The translations under genes and the position numbers were made by a program. From contig NZ_LWTX01000006.1 of NCBI RefSeq assembly GCF_002094305.1, forward strand, positions 124,001 through 188,000: a stretch of 64,000 nt of DNA, written 5' to 3'. Source of the DNA: Prescottella equi (GTDB taxonomy: Bacteria; Actinomycetota; Actinomycetes; Mycobacteriales; Mycobacteriaceae). The notes beneath the pieces are model-generated. The model did not search any database. It saw only the letters and a program-made list of their open reading frames with translations, and was not told where the DNA came from. Shown here one piece after another: positions 55,770-63,302 of the stretch (positions are counted from its first letter, which is position 1; every line of letters begins with the position of its first letter).

Positions 55770-57020
55770 TCAGCTACCGAATGACAATGAGCCGGAGCCA
55801 CTTTCGACACCGCAGCTCGCGAGGCCCGCGGTATTGGCGGCGGTGCGGAGCGTGACACAGCCGTTCGACGACTGATTCACCCTCGCGAGGACCGCCTGAA
55901 TCGGGATGCCGAGACTCATGACGCCCTCGGGATTCTCGGCTGTCGCGGTGGCACAGTCCCTGTACTGCGCGACGCTCGATCCACTGGTGATGCCGAGCGC
56001 GAGCGTGCCGGTGACGATCGCGCCGCCGCTGTCGCCACCGAGGGTGCACGCGGTGGTCGAGAATCCACGCACGTTCCAGCTCTCGCCGTCGTCTCCGCCG
56101 AGAAGGGTGCTGTAGTCCGCGAAATCGATCGTCCCGCAGGTGTATCCGGACGTCTGACCCGACTTGCACACCGGGGCCCCGGCCACCGGAACCGCGGTCC
56201 CCGTGATGGTGAGCGTGCTGCCGTTCTCGCCGCGGACCGTCGGCTGTCCGAGACCGGTCGTCGGGACGACGTCGGCGACCAGCCCGATCACGGAGTAGTC
56301 CAGGTTCCCGCCCTCGTCTCCGATGCCCGACTCCGCGAAACTGCCCACCAATCTGCTGTTTCGCAGGTCTCCGATCTTCGGCTCGTACACTCCCGCCGCA
56401 TTCGACGTGCCGGTCGCGGGCCGGTTCGGGTCGCAGTGACCGGCACTGAGCGCCAGGGGCTTGCCCGCCGAGTCGGCCGCAGCGAACCCGAACGAACACA
56501 CGAGGTACGACGACGCCGACGCGATGGGCGCTGCGGCGGTGATGTAGGAGTCGCCGCCCATCGTGGACGGCGTCGTGCCGGTCGCGACGTGGAAGCTCGG
56601 CGGCGGCGTGGACCGCCGGTTCGGCACCGTCGGCGCCGACTCCAGACCGCTGGTCGAGAGCGGAACCATCTGGGCCCGATAGCCGGCGGCGGCAACTCGG
56701 TTGGCCGCCGCCTGCGTGGTGACCGCGACGGTCGGCGTCCCGTCCTGCGCGAGCCATGCGCCACCGACCCCAACCGAATCCGATCGGCGCTGCTCGCTCG
56801 CGTACGCGGCGACCCGTTGCGCAGCGGCAGCGCGGTCGAGGTACTCCTGCGGCGTCATGTTCAGGTCGCGTTGCAGTGCCACGGCGAGATCGTTCGGCAG
56901 AGGGGCCGACGACGGCTGAGCCGAATCGGGTGCGGCTTGGACACCTGCGGTGGCCGACAACGCTGCCGCCACGATCGTGGCGGGCACAACAACAGCGGAA
57001 CGCATGAGCCTCGAACGCAT
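55770..57020 (-). CDS. Complete S1-family secreted serine protease (paralogue of the first gene)
   Basis: A 416-residue preproprotease. Signal peptide about 1-36 (MRSRLMRSAVVVPATIVAAAL, cleavage near VQAA), then a propeptide-like region with DLAVALQRDLNMTPQEYLDRAAAAQRVAAYA (about 45-85), as in streptogrisin/alpha-lytic proteases. In the protease domain His about 195 (SAGHCD), Asp about 241 (LDYS) and Ser about 331 (GGDSGGA) form the triad. Paired Cys flank these as usual. ATG at 57020 has GAGGGG directly upstream. It converges with the LysR gene (12 bp between stops). The fragment at the window start is a close paralogue. Confidence 0.92.
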   Translation of the reverse strand: MRSRLMRSAVVVPATIVAAALSATAGVQAAPDSAQPSSAPLPNDLAVALQRDLNMTPQEYLDRAAAAQRVAAYASEQRRSDSVGVGGAWLAQDGTPTVAVTTQAAANRVAAAGYRAQMVPLSTSGLESAPTVPNRRSTPPPSFHVATGTTPSTMGGDSYITAAAPIASASSYLVCSFGFAAADSAGKPLALSAGHCDPNRPATGTSNAAGVYEPKIGDLRNSRLVGSFAESGIGDEGGNLDYSVIGLVADVVPTTGLGQPTVRGENGSTLTITGTAVPVAGAPVCKSGQTSGYTCGTIDFADYSTLLGGDDGESWNVRGFSTTACTLGGDSGGAIVTGTLALGITSGSSVAQYRDCATATAENPEGVMSLGIPIQAVLARVNQSSNGCVTLRTAANTAGLASCGVESGSGSLSFGS

Positions 57021-57143
57021 ATCGCCCCTCGGGTGGGTGCCGTCAATAGGTGACCGCACCCCGCCGCGGGTCGACGACCTGGGCGCCGAGCGGCATGGCA
57101 AAGATACGGCACGACACCGGGTCTGTACCGCGGTTCCGCGCAG

Positions 57144-57743
57144 TCAGTTCCGGGTAGGCCGCAACAGTTCCTCGGCCATCCGTCGACCGAGGTGGATCGG
57201 TTCCTCCGAATGCGTGAACTTGGAGCCGGCGAGCGCGCCGTCGTAGATCAGCTGGACCCGAGCCGCGACCGCCTCCGCATCCGGGACGGCAGCCTCCGCG
57301 AGGTTCTCGACGATCCGCCCGAGCACCCACTCCCGGTGCGCCTGCACCGGCGCGAGCATCGGGACCTCGTCGCCCGGGAACTCGGTTGCCGCGTTGAGGT
57401 ACTGGCATCCGCGGAAGTTGCGCACCGGCGCGGACGCGGCAGCCAGGTCGAAGAAGGCGAGAACCCGATCCAGCGGCGCGGCGACGTCGGCGACCGCCCC
57501 CTCCCAGCGGGTGCGGTCCCGGAGGTCGAGTGCCTCGAGATAGGCGTGCACGAGGCCGTCCTTGGACCCGTACGAGGAATACAGGGTGGCCTTCGCCACC
57601 CCCGACTCGGCAAGGATGCGATCGATCCCGACCGCGCGGATCCCGTTGGCTGCGAACAGTTCCGTCGCGGCCGCGAGCAGTCGCTCGGCAGGCGACGCCA
57701 CGTCCGTCGGGGTCGGTTTCCGCAGTTGCAGGGATGGAGACAC
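57144..57743 (-). CDS. TetR/AcrR-family transcriptional regulator
   Basis: A 199-residue repressor-type protein. The helix-turn-helix (about 18-62) reads RLLAAATELFAANGIRAVGIDRILAESGVAKATLYSSYGSKDGLVHAYLEA. The C-terminal ligand domain contains GCQYLNAATEFPG. GTG at 57743 was chosen because the fold begins soon after; the longer ATG start would run through its own operator. The exact palindrome at 57785-57804 lies 41 bp upstream, in the shared promoter with the sulfur-type operon, so it probably controls both itself and that operon. Confidence 0.9.
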   Translation of the reverse strand: MSPSLQLRKPTPTDVASPAERLLAAATELFAANGIRAVGIDRILAESGVAKATLYSSYGSKDGLVHAYLEALDLRDRTRWEGAVADVAAPLDRVLAFFDLAAASAPVRNFRGCQYLNAATEFPGDEVPMLAPVQAHREWVLGRIVENLAEAAVPDAEAVAARVQLIYDGALAGSKFTHSEEPIHLGRRMAEELLRPTRN

Positions 57744-57784
57744 CAGGACAGCGTAGCGACCCCGGTCGCGCCACCGTGCACGAG

Positions 57785-57804
57785 TAGACAGACAGGTCTG
57801 TCTA
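57785..57804. promoter_or_regulatory. TetR-type operator palindrome
   Basis: TAGACAGAC (57785-57793) and GTCTGTCTA (57796-57804) are exact inverted repeats with a 2-bp centre. The site lies between the divergent TetR gene (start 57743) and the leader peptide ORF (57822), overlapping where the operon promoter should be. AGACAGAC-type half sites are typical of TetR repressors. Confidence 0.85.
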
Positions 57805-57821
57805 TGCCTAGACTGCTGCCC

Positions 57822-57908
57822 GTGACCCGCAGTTTCCTCACCCGCCGCCTGCACCTTGATCTGGTGCGGGTCGCCGGCGCTGCGTGTCGTCGTCCCATGA
57901 TGCGCTGA
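57822..57908 (+). CDS. Cysteine-type leader peptide upstream of sulfur-acquisition operon
   Basis: A 28-codon ORF from GTG. It contains LTRRLHLDLVRVAGAAC followed by Arg-Arg, the pattern (RRxHxDLxRVxxxxC) of the short leader peptides found upstream of sulfur-metabolism genes in actinobacteria, where slow decoding of Cys codons under cysteine shortage is thought to open the downstream genes. An in-frame ATG at 57804 would overlap the operator and is less likely. The GTG may be leaderless, because a -10-like TAGACT lies just upstream. The next 150 bp before the DUF4242 gene contain GC-rich inverted segments that could provide the attenuator. Confidence 0.8.
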   Translation: MTRSFLTRRLHLDLVRVAGAACRRPMMR

Positions 57909-58061
57909 TCTCAGCGACCCCGGACCCGCCTCTCTGCCATCGGCGTTCGCTCACGCCTGTCTGCAGCTGCCGTTCCTTCGGCTCTTCGCGCCACCGTCGC
58001 ACGACCTCCGTCGGCGCGGCCCCGCGGCGGTGTCCACAACCCACTCCCGGAAGGTTCCGTC

Positions 58062-58601
58062 ATGTCCTCGAAGGCCCTGTACCTGTACGAGATCGCCCCC
58101 AGCGCCGCGCGCCGGGACCAGATCGAGCAGATCATCAAGGAGTTCGACTCCTCCACCGCAGCTGCCGGCGGCGAGCTGATCGAGACCCAGGTGACCAAGG
58201 GCGGCGAACGCATCTTCGCCATCACCGAGTTCGACGGCTGCGCAGCGCCGCTGCTCGACGCCGACGCCCTCGACGCCGCAGAACTCGACGGCCCGCACCT
58301 GGTTCGCATCGTCGGCGCGGACATCGAGGAGATCAAGGCGGCCCGCCCCGACGCCGGCTACCTGGTCGAGTGGGACATCCCGGCCGAGATCGACATGGAG
58401 ACCTACCTGACCCGCAAGAAGGAGAAGTCGCCGCTCTACGCGAACATCCCGGAGGTCAGCTTCCTGCGGACGTACGTCCGCGAGGACACCGCCAAGTGCC
58501 TGTGCTTCTACAACGCCCCCGACGAGGACGCCGTGCGCCGCGCCCGCGAGGTCGTCAGCACCCCCGTCAGCCGCCTGCACCAGCTCGACACCGAACGGTA
58601 G
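58062..58601 (+). CDS. DUF4242-type protein, first structural gene of the sulfur-type operon
   Basis: A 179-residue soluble protein. The C-terminal part (about 120-175) with VSFLRTYVREDTAKCLCFYNAPDEDAVRRAREV resembles the DUF4242 fold, a ferredoxin-like alpha/beta barrel unit (Streptomyces SCO4226 of this family binds nickel). The N-terminal half (about 1-100) looks like a second, diverged copy. The family's activity is not known. Its place between a cysteine leader and a flavoprotein/ABC importer suggests a role in using an organosulfur compound (inference). GGAAGG lies before the ATG. Confidence 0.82.
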   Translation: MSSKALYLYEIAPSAARRDQIEQIIKEFDSSTAAAGGELIETQVTKGGERIFAITEFDGCAAPLLDADALDAAELDGPHLVRIVGADIEEIKAARPDAGYLVEWDIPAEIDMETYLTRKKEKSPLYANIPEVSFLRTYVREDTAKCLCFYNAPDEDAVRRAREVVSTPVSRLHQLDTER

Positions 58602-58609
58602 AACCTCCC

Positions 58610-59659
58610 ATGACCGCGATCATCTCTTCCACGCACACCCCGCAACGGGTGCAGGCTCGTGCCTTCGTGCGCGATCGGGCCGTCCAGCTCGACCGGGGCG
58701 AGACCGACACCCGCGAGGATGTCGCGCTGCTCGGTTCCCTCGGGCTGCTCGACCTCGGATTCGGAGAAGGACCGCTCGCGGAGATGGTCGCGGTCATCGA
58801 GGACGTCGCCGCGGAGAGCCTGAGCGCCGGTTTCGGCGTGTGGGCGCACCGGATGTGCCTCGAGTACGTCGACCGGGGGCCGGCCGCCGTGCGTGAGCGG
58901 TACCGGGACCGCCTGGCATCCGGCAACACGATCGGTGTGACCGCGATGGCGGCCGGACTGCGGCAGGCCGCCGGCCTCGGCGACGTCCCGCTCATCGCCA
59001 CGACGGTGGACGGCGGCATCGAAGTGAACGGCCCGATCCGCTGGGCGTCCAACGTGTTCGACGATGCCGTGATCGTGTTCCCGGCACGCGGCGACGACGG
59101 GTCCACGTACGTCGCGGTGGTCGATGCAGACTCGTCGGGGGTCTGCATCAATCCCGCGCCGGAGCTCCTCGCACTCGGCGCCACCGCCTCGACGTCCCTG
59201 GTCTTCGACCGGGTGTTCGTGCCCGCGTCGCAGATCATCAGCACCGAGCTGACCCCGTTCTGCCGGTCCATCCGGCCCACCTTCCTGGCGCTGCAGACGT
59301 CGTTCTGCAGTGGCATCGCGGGCACGTCGCTGACCGAGAGCGCGGCGCTGCTGACGGGCCTCGGCGAGGAGTTCGTCGACGAGCACGCGAGACTCGAGAA
59401 CGACTGTCGTTCGCTGCGAAATCGGTTGTACGACTTCGCCACGCGAATCGACGACACTCCTGTTCGGGACCTGATCCAGCTCCGCCTGGACGGATCGCAG
59501 GTCGCGGTCGCGGCCACACGTCTGGAGGCGACGCTACGCGGCGGCGCCGGGTACGCCGCGAAGCACCCGACCAACCGGCGCTTCCGCGAAGCCGCCTTCC
59601 TGCCCATCCAGTCACCCTCGGAAGGACAACTGCGGTGGGAACTCGCGCAGTATCGATAG
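58610..59659 (+). CDS. Acyl-CoA dehydrogenase-like flavoprotein (SfnC/DszC-like)
   Basis: A 349-residue member of the acyl-CoA dehydrogenase fold. LLGSLGLLDLGFGEGPLAEMVAVIEDVAAESLSAGF forms the N-terminal helical domain, IGVTAMAAGLRQAAGLGDVPLIATTVDGGIEVNGPIRWASN the middle beta domain, and RGGAGYAAKHPTNRRFREAAFLPIQSPSEGQLRWELA the C-terminal helices. The family's catalytic Glu of true dehydrogenases is not evident, and several relatives in sulfur operons are FMNH2-dependent monooxygenases that desulfurise sulfones or thiophenes. A monooxygenase role is therefore plausible but inferred. It starts 9 bp after the DUF4242 stop and its end overlaps the ATPase gene by 25 bp. Confidence 0.82.
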   Translation: MTAIISSTHTPQRVQARAFVRDRAVQLDRGETDTREDVALLGSLGLLDLGFGEGPLAEMVAVIEDVAAESLSAGFGVWAHRMCLEYVDRGPAAVRERYRDRLASGNTIGVTAMAAGLRQAAGLGDVPLIATTVDGGIEVNGPIRWASNVFDDAVIVFPARGDDGSTYVAVVDADSSGVCINPAPELLALGATASTSLVFDRVFVPASQIISTELTPFCRSIRPTFLALQTSFCSGIAGTSLTESAALLTGLGEEFVDEHARLENDCRSLRNRLYDFATRIDDTPVRDLIQLRLDGSQVAVAATRLEATLRGGAGYAAKHPTNRRFREAAFLPIQSPSEGQLRWELAQYR

Positions 59660-60381
59660 CCGACGGCCGCAAGAGTTTCCACGGTCGTCGCCGACCCGTC
59701 CTGGACGGGGTGAATCTCGACGTCGAATCGGGCGAGATCCTCGCGATCGTCGGCAGCAGTGGAAGCGGCAAGTCGACCCTGCTCCGGATCATCGCGGGGC
59801 TCGACGAATTCGACTCCGGCACGATCGACTGGGACGGAGTGCGCGGCGACACCCGTCCGCGCACCGGCGTCGTGTTCCAGAAGCCTCTCCTGATGCCGTG
59901 GCTCACGGTCCGCGAGAACGTCCGGCTGGGCGGAAGATTCGCCGCCAACGACGCCGTCTTCGATCCGTCGTACGCCGACGACCTCCTGGACCGTTTCGGA
60001 CTCGCCGAGCTGGCCGACGCGTACCCGGACGAACTCTCGGGCGGTCAGGCGCAGCGTGTCGCGGTGATCCGCGCGGTGTCGATCCGCCCCCGCCTGCTGC
60101 TGCTGGACGAGCCGTTCAGCGCCCTCGATCCCGCGATCCGTGGCGATCTGCAGCACTGGCTCGCGGGCGTCGCCGAGGACCTCGGCTGCACCACGATCCT
60201 CGTCACGCACGACATCGACGAGGCGATCGTCCTGGGACACCGCATCGTCCTGATCGGGGAAGGCGGCACTGTTCGACGCGAATGGGACTGCGCGACAGCC
60301 ACCGTCGACGATGACGCATTGCGGAGCGACATCCTGTCGGCCTACCGCACGTCCACACTGGTCGGGGCGCCCCGACCGTGA
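59635..60381 (+). CDS. ABC importer ATPase (NrtD/SsuB/TauB type)
   Basis: A 248-residue ATPase. Walker A GSSGSGKST (about 41-49), Q-loop VVFQKPLLMPWLTVREN, signature LSGGQAQR (about 130), Walker B LLLLDEPFSALD (about 150) and the H-loop VTHDIDEA are all present. The MPWLTV segment is typical of nitrate/sulfonate/taurine importers. GTG at 59635 overlaps the flavoprotein gene, and its end overlaps the next gene by 4 bp, so the operon is tightly coupled. Confidence 0.9.
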   Translation: MGTRAVSIADGRKSFHGRRRPVLDGVNLDVESGEILAIVGSSGSGKSTLLRIIAGLDEFDSGTIDWDGVRGDTRPRTGVVFQKPLLMPWLTVRENVRLGGRFAANDAVFDPSYADDLLDRFGLAELADAYPDELSGGQAQRVAVIRAVSIRPRLLLLDEPFSALDPAIRGDLQHWLAGVAEDLGCTTILVTHDIDEAIVLGHRIVLIGEGGTVRREWDCATATVDDDALRSDILSAYRTSTLVGAPRP

Positions 60382-61550
60382 GCGGAGGAGCGCTGAGCCG
60401 GCGCACGCTGCTGCAGGGCGCGGTGGGACTGGCCGCGGCCGGCGGGATCGCCGGGATCGTCGACCTCGCGCGGACCGCCGGAACCAGCCGGGCGAACACC
60501 ACCGGGCACCTACGGGTGGGTTACCTGCCCATCACCGACGCGGCCCCGTTGCTGATCGCTCACAACACCGGATCGTTCGACGGCAACCCGGTGAGCCCCA
60601 CGCAACCGGTGATGTTCCGCAGCTGGTCGAGCCTTGCCGAGGCGTTCATGAGTCGGCACGTCGACGTCGTGCACCTGCTGATGCCGATGGCGGTGCAGTT
60701 GCGCTACTCGCTCGGCGGCGCGGCGCGTGTCCTGGGTTGGAACCACACCAACGGGTCCGCGCTGACCGTGGCGCCCGAGATCACCGAACTAGGTCAACTC
60801 GCAGGACGCCAGGTCGCGATCCCCTTCTGGTGGTCGATCCACAACATCGTGTTGCAGAAGTTGCTGCGCGCGGGCGGCCTCCGTCCGGTGGTGCGCACCG
60901 CCCCGTCGAGATCGGACGGCACGGTGGGTCTTGTCGTGATGAGCCCGTCCGACATGCTCCCCGCCCTGGCGAACGGTGCGATCGGCGGTTACACGGTGGC
61001 CGATCCGTTCAACGCGGCCGCAGAGATCAAGGGCGTCGGCCGAATCCACCGCTTCCTCGGCGACGTGTGGCGCGACCATGCCTGCTGCGCTCTGCTCGTG
61101 CACGAGGACGTGATCGACCGCGACCCCGCCGGCGTCCAACGCCTCACCGACGCCGTGACGTCGGCGCAACTGCGCATCGACGCCGACCGCAAGCACGCCG
61201 CCGAGACGTTGAAGACGGGACGCTATCTGCCGCAGCCGCTCCCGGCGATCACGAAGGCGCTCACCTACCCGGCCGACGCGTACCCCGTCAGCCACCAGGC
61301 CTGGCAGCCACAGCGCATCGGCTACCAGCCCTTCCCGTTCCCCAGCTTCACCCAGGCCCTGGTCGAAGCGATGCACGACACCGAGGTGGACGGCGATCGG
61401 CGCTTCCTGTCCCGACTCGATCCGGCCTCCGTCCACGCCGATCTGGTGGACGACCGTTTCGTGCGGCAGTCCCTGACGATCGCCGGCGGCCCGGCCACGT
61501 TCGGGCTCCCCGCACACCTGACCCGTACCGAGGAAGTGGATCCCACGTGA
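60378..61550 (+). CDS. ABC importer substrate-binding protein, Tat-exported (NrtA/SsuA type)
   Basis: A 390-residue protein. The N-terminus has a twin-arginine motif SRRTLLQGA followed by an Ala/Gly-rich core (about 1-30), so export by the Tat path is likely. The mature part starts LRVGYLPITDAAPLLIAHNTG, typical of the NMT1/NrtA-like binding fold for anionic organic ligands, and contains VAIPFWWSIHNIVLQKLL and GGYTVADPFNAAAEI. The ligand is unknown; sulfonate- or sulfone-type compounds fit the context. GTG at 60378 overlaps the ATPase stop (GTGA). Confidence 0.86.
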   Translation: MSGGALSRRTLLQGAVGLAAAGGIAGIVDLARTAGTSRANTTGHLRVGYLPITDAAPLLIAHNTGSFDGNPVSPTQPVMFRSWSSLAEAFMSRHVDVVHLLMPMAVQLRYSLGGAARVLGWNHTNGSALTVAPEITELGQLAGRQVAIPFWWSIHNIVLQKLLRAGGLRPVVRTAPSRSDGTVGLVVMSPSDMLPALANGAIGGYTVADPFNAAAEIKGVGRIHRFLGDVWRDHACCALLVHEDVIDRDPAGVQRLTDAVTSAQLRIDADRKHAAETLKTGRYLPQPLPAITKALTYPADAYPVSHQAWQPQRIGYQPFPFPSFTQALVEAMHDTEVDGDRRFLSRLDPASVHADLVDDRFVRQSLTIAGGPATFGLPAHLTRTEEVDPT

Positions 61551-62362
61551 GCAGTCGGCAGCCCTCCCGTTCACGGTGGTCCGCATGGTGGCCGCCTCTC
61601 ACCGCGATCGCCGTCGCGGTGCTCCTGTGGTGGTTCGCCACCACGATCCTGGCGTCGGACGACTCACTGATCCGCGAGTTCGCACCCCAGGAGGTGCTGC
61701 CCGCGCTCGGTGGCCTGATCGAACGCGGGGTGCTGCTGCCGGACACCGCCGCCAGCATGTGGCGTCTGCTCGTCGGATTGTCGATCGCCGCCGTGATCGG
61801 CATCCCGCTCGGTCTGCTCATCGGCCTCAATCCGACGGTAGACCGTGCCGTGCGGCCCGTCACGCAGTTCCTGCGGATGATCTCCCCACTGTCGTGGGCG
61901 CCGATCGCCGTGGCACTGTTCGGAATCGGGCACCGGCCCGTGTTCTTCCTCATCGCGGCGGCGGCTGTCTGGCCGATCGTCATCAACACCGCCGCGGGCG
62001 TGCACGCGATCGATCCCGGACACCTGCTGGTGGCCCGCTCGATGGGCGCGACGCGCACCGAACGGCTCACGGCCGTAGTCCTTCCTGCGATCCGCGGCCA
62101 TCTGCAGACCGGGCTGCGCGTCGCGCTCGGCATCGCGTGGGTGGTGCTGGTGCCGGCCGAGATGCTCGGAGTGCAGTCGGGGCTGGGCTACCAGATCCTC
62201 AACGCCCGCGACCAGCTCGCGTACGACCAGGTCATGGCCGTCATCCTGGTGATCGGACTCCTCGGGTTCCTGCTCGACTCCGCGGCCCAGCGCCTGCTCA
62301 CGACCAAGCGTCGTCGGCGCCCGGACACCGCATCCGCGCCCACCCCGGTCCCGATCGGCTGA
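61547..62362 (+). CDS. ABC importer permease (SsuC/NrtB type)
   Basis: A 271-residue membrane protein with six helices. The EAA-type loop reads DPGHLLVARSMGATRTERLTAVVLPAIRGHLQTGLRVALGIAW, the ATPase contact of this importer family; RMISPLSWAPIAVALFGIG precedes it. It completes the importer with the two genes before it. GTG at 61547 overlaps the preceding TGA. It ends with a basic tail (TTKRRRRPD). Confidence 0.9.
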   Translation: MSSRQPSRSRWSAWWPPLTAIAVAVLLWWFATTILASDDSLIREFAPQEVLPALGGLIERGVLLPDTAASMWRLLVGLSIAAVIGIPLGLLIGLNPTVDRAVRPVTQFLRMISPLSWAPIAVALFGIGHRPVFFLIAAAAVWPIVINTAAGVHAIDPGHLLVARSMGATRTERLTAVVLPAIRGHLQTGLRVALGIAWVVLVPAEMLGVQSGLGYQILNARDQLAYDQVMAVILVIGLLGFLLDSAAQRLLTTKRRRRPDTASAPTPVPIG

Positions 62363-62556
62363 CGCCCGCCGCCGGCTGCCCCACGGTTCGCACACCGGCA
62401 CACTTGACCGGTGCAGTGTGGCCGCCGACGAGCGAACCCACTCGCCGCGGCCTACCATTCGAGAACCTCACGCTCTGCGGGGCGGTCTCCGGTCGAGCAC
62501 GCAAACCGATGTTCGACACCGGTACCGCGTTGCCACAAGTCGCCACAAGGAGTCCC

Positions 62557-62859
62557 ATGAACCACGCACTCGACGATCAGGTCATCACCTCGATCAAGGG
62601 CGACGTCGTCTTCGTCGGCAGGTCCGCAGCGCTGGACGAGGCCCGCGAGCTGGCCCTCGCACTCGGCTACGGTCGGGCACAGACCGCCGACGCCGGCGTC
62701 GACTGCGCGGTGGTCGACGACGATGCCCTCGACGGAATCTGCAGCCCGGCCGACGCCCTGCTGCTGGCGCAGGTCCGCACCCTCGGAGTGCCCGTCCTGA
62801 CCGTGAGCGAGGCCCGGAACCGCTTCCGCGTCGGCGCCCCGACGCTGTCCCTCGCGTGA
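62557..62859 (+). CDS. Small BRCT-like protein
   Basis: A 100-residue soluble acidic protein. The pattern GDVVFVGRSAALDEARELALALGYGRAQTADAGVDCAVVDD, then ADALLLAQVRTLGVPVLTVSEA, follows the beta-alpha-beta order of BRCT domains as in NAD-dependent ligase C-termini, but the match is weak and the typical Trp is absent. An AAGGAG lies before the ATG at 62557. The gap to the permease gene (194 bp) contains caccgg...ccggtg inverted segments, so it is probably a separate unit. Confidence 0.65.
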   Translation: MNHALDDQVITSIKGDVVFVGRSAALDEARELALALGYGRAQTADAGVDCAVVDDDALDGICSPADALLLAQVRTLGVPVLTVSEARNRFRVGAPTLSLA

Positions 62860-62916
62860 GCTAGCTCTCAAGCAATACTTCAACTTTTCACAGGTCCCGG
62901 TGCTAGAAAAATAAAC

Positions 62917-63090
62917 ATGTCTTGGCTGTGGATCGCACTGAGCGTGTGGCTCGTGGTTGCCCTCGGTGCATCCGTGCTGATCGGACGCGGTATCCGACGC
63001 GCCGACCGCGAGGAACTCGGCTCCACCATGGACTGGGACGTCCGGACCATCACCCCCGAGGAAGCCCACCCTCGCGATTCGCGTCCGTGA
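62917..63090 (+). CDS. Small single-helix membrane protein, 57 residues
   Basis: Starting at ATG 62917, the product is MSWLWIALSVWLVVALGASVLIG followed by a basic then acidic tail ending HPRDSRP. One membrane helix (about 3-23) with positive residues after it is predicted, so the tail is cytoplasmic. Similar one-helix proteins are common in Rhodococcus and unnamed. Upstream bases are AT-rich (agaaaaataaac) with no strong ribosome site. It is too small for confident family assignment. Confidence 0.6.
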   Translation: MSWLWIALSVWLVVALGASVLIGRGIRRADREELGSTMDWDVRTITPEEAHPRDSRP

Positions 63091-63302
63091 GAACGTCCGG
63101 TCGTCGGCGCCGGTGACCTAAAGTCCGGACCAAACGGACGAACACTCGGACAGTTCCGACAAACTCCGAAAAACACCTATTTACCTGGACATTCGCACAG
63201 GTGGCGCGTCCGCCGAGGATCACGTACAACTGACTGCACACTGTGATCCATGACACTGCGGACGGCATCGGTCGGCCCGCCATTCCCGAAGGGCGACCCC
63301 GT

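Noticed and set aside
57804-57821. Longer ATG start for the leader peptide
   Set aside because: It would begin inside the TetR operator, where the promoter is expected, and adds residues unlike known leaders.
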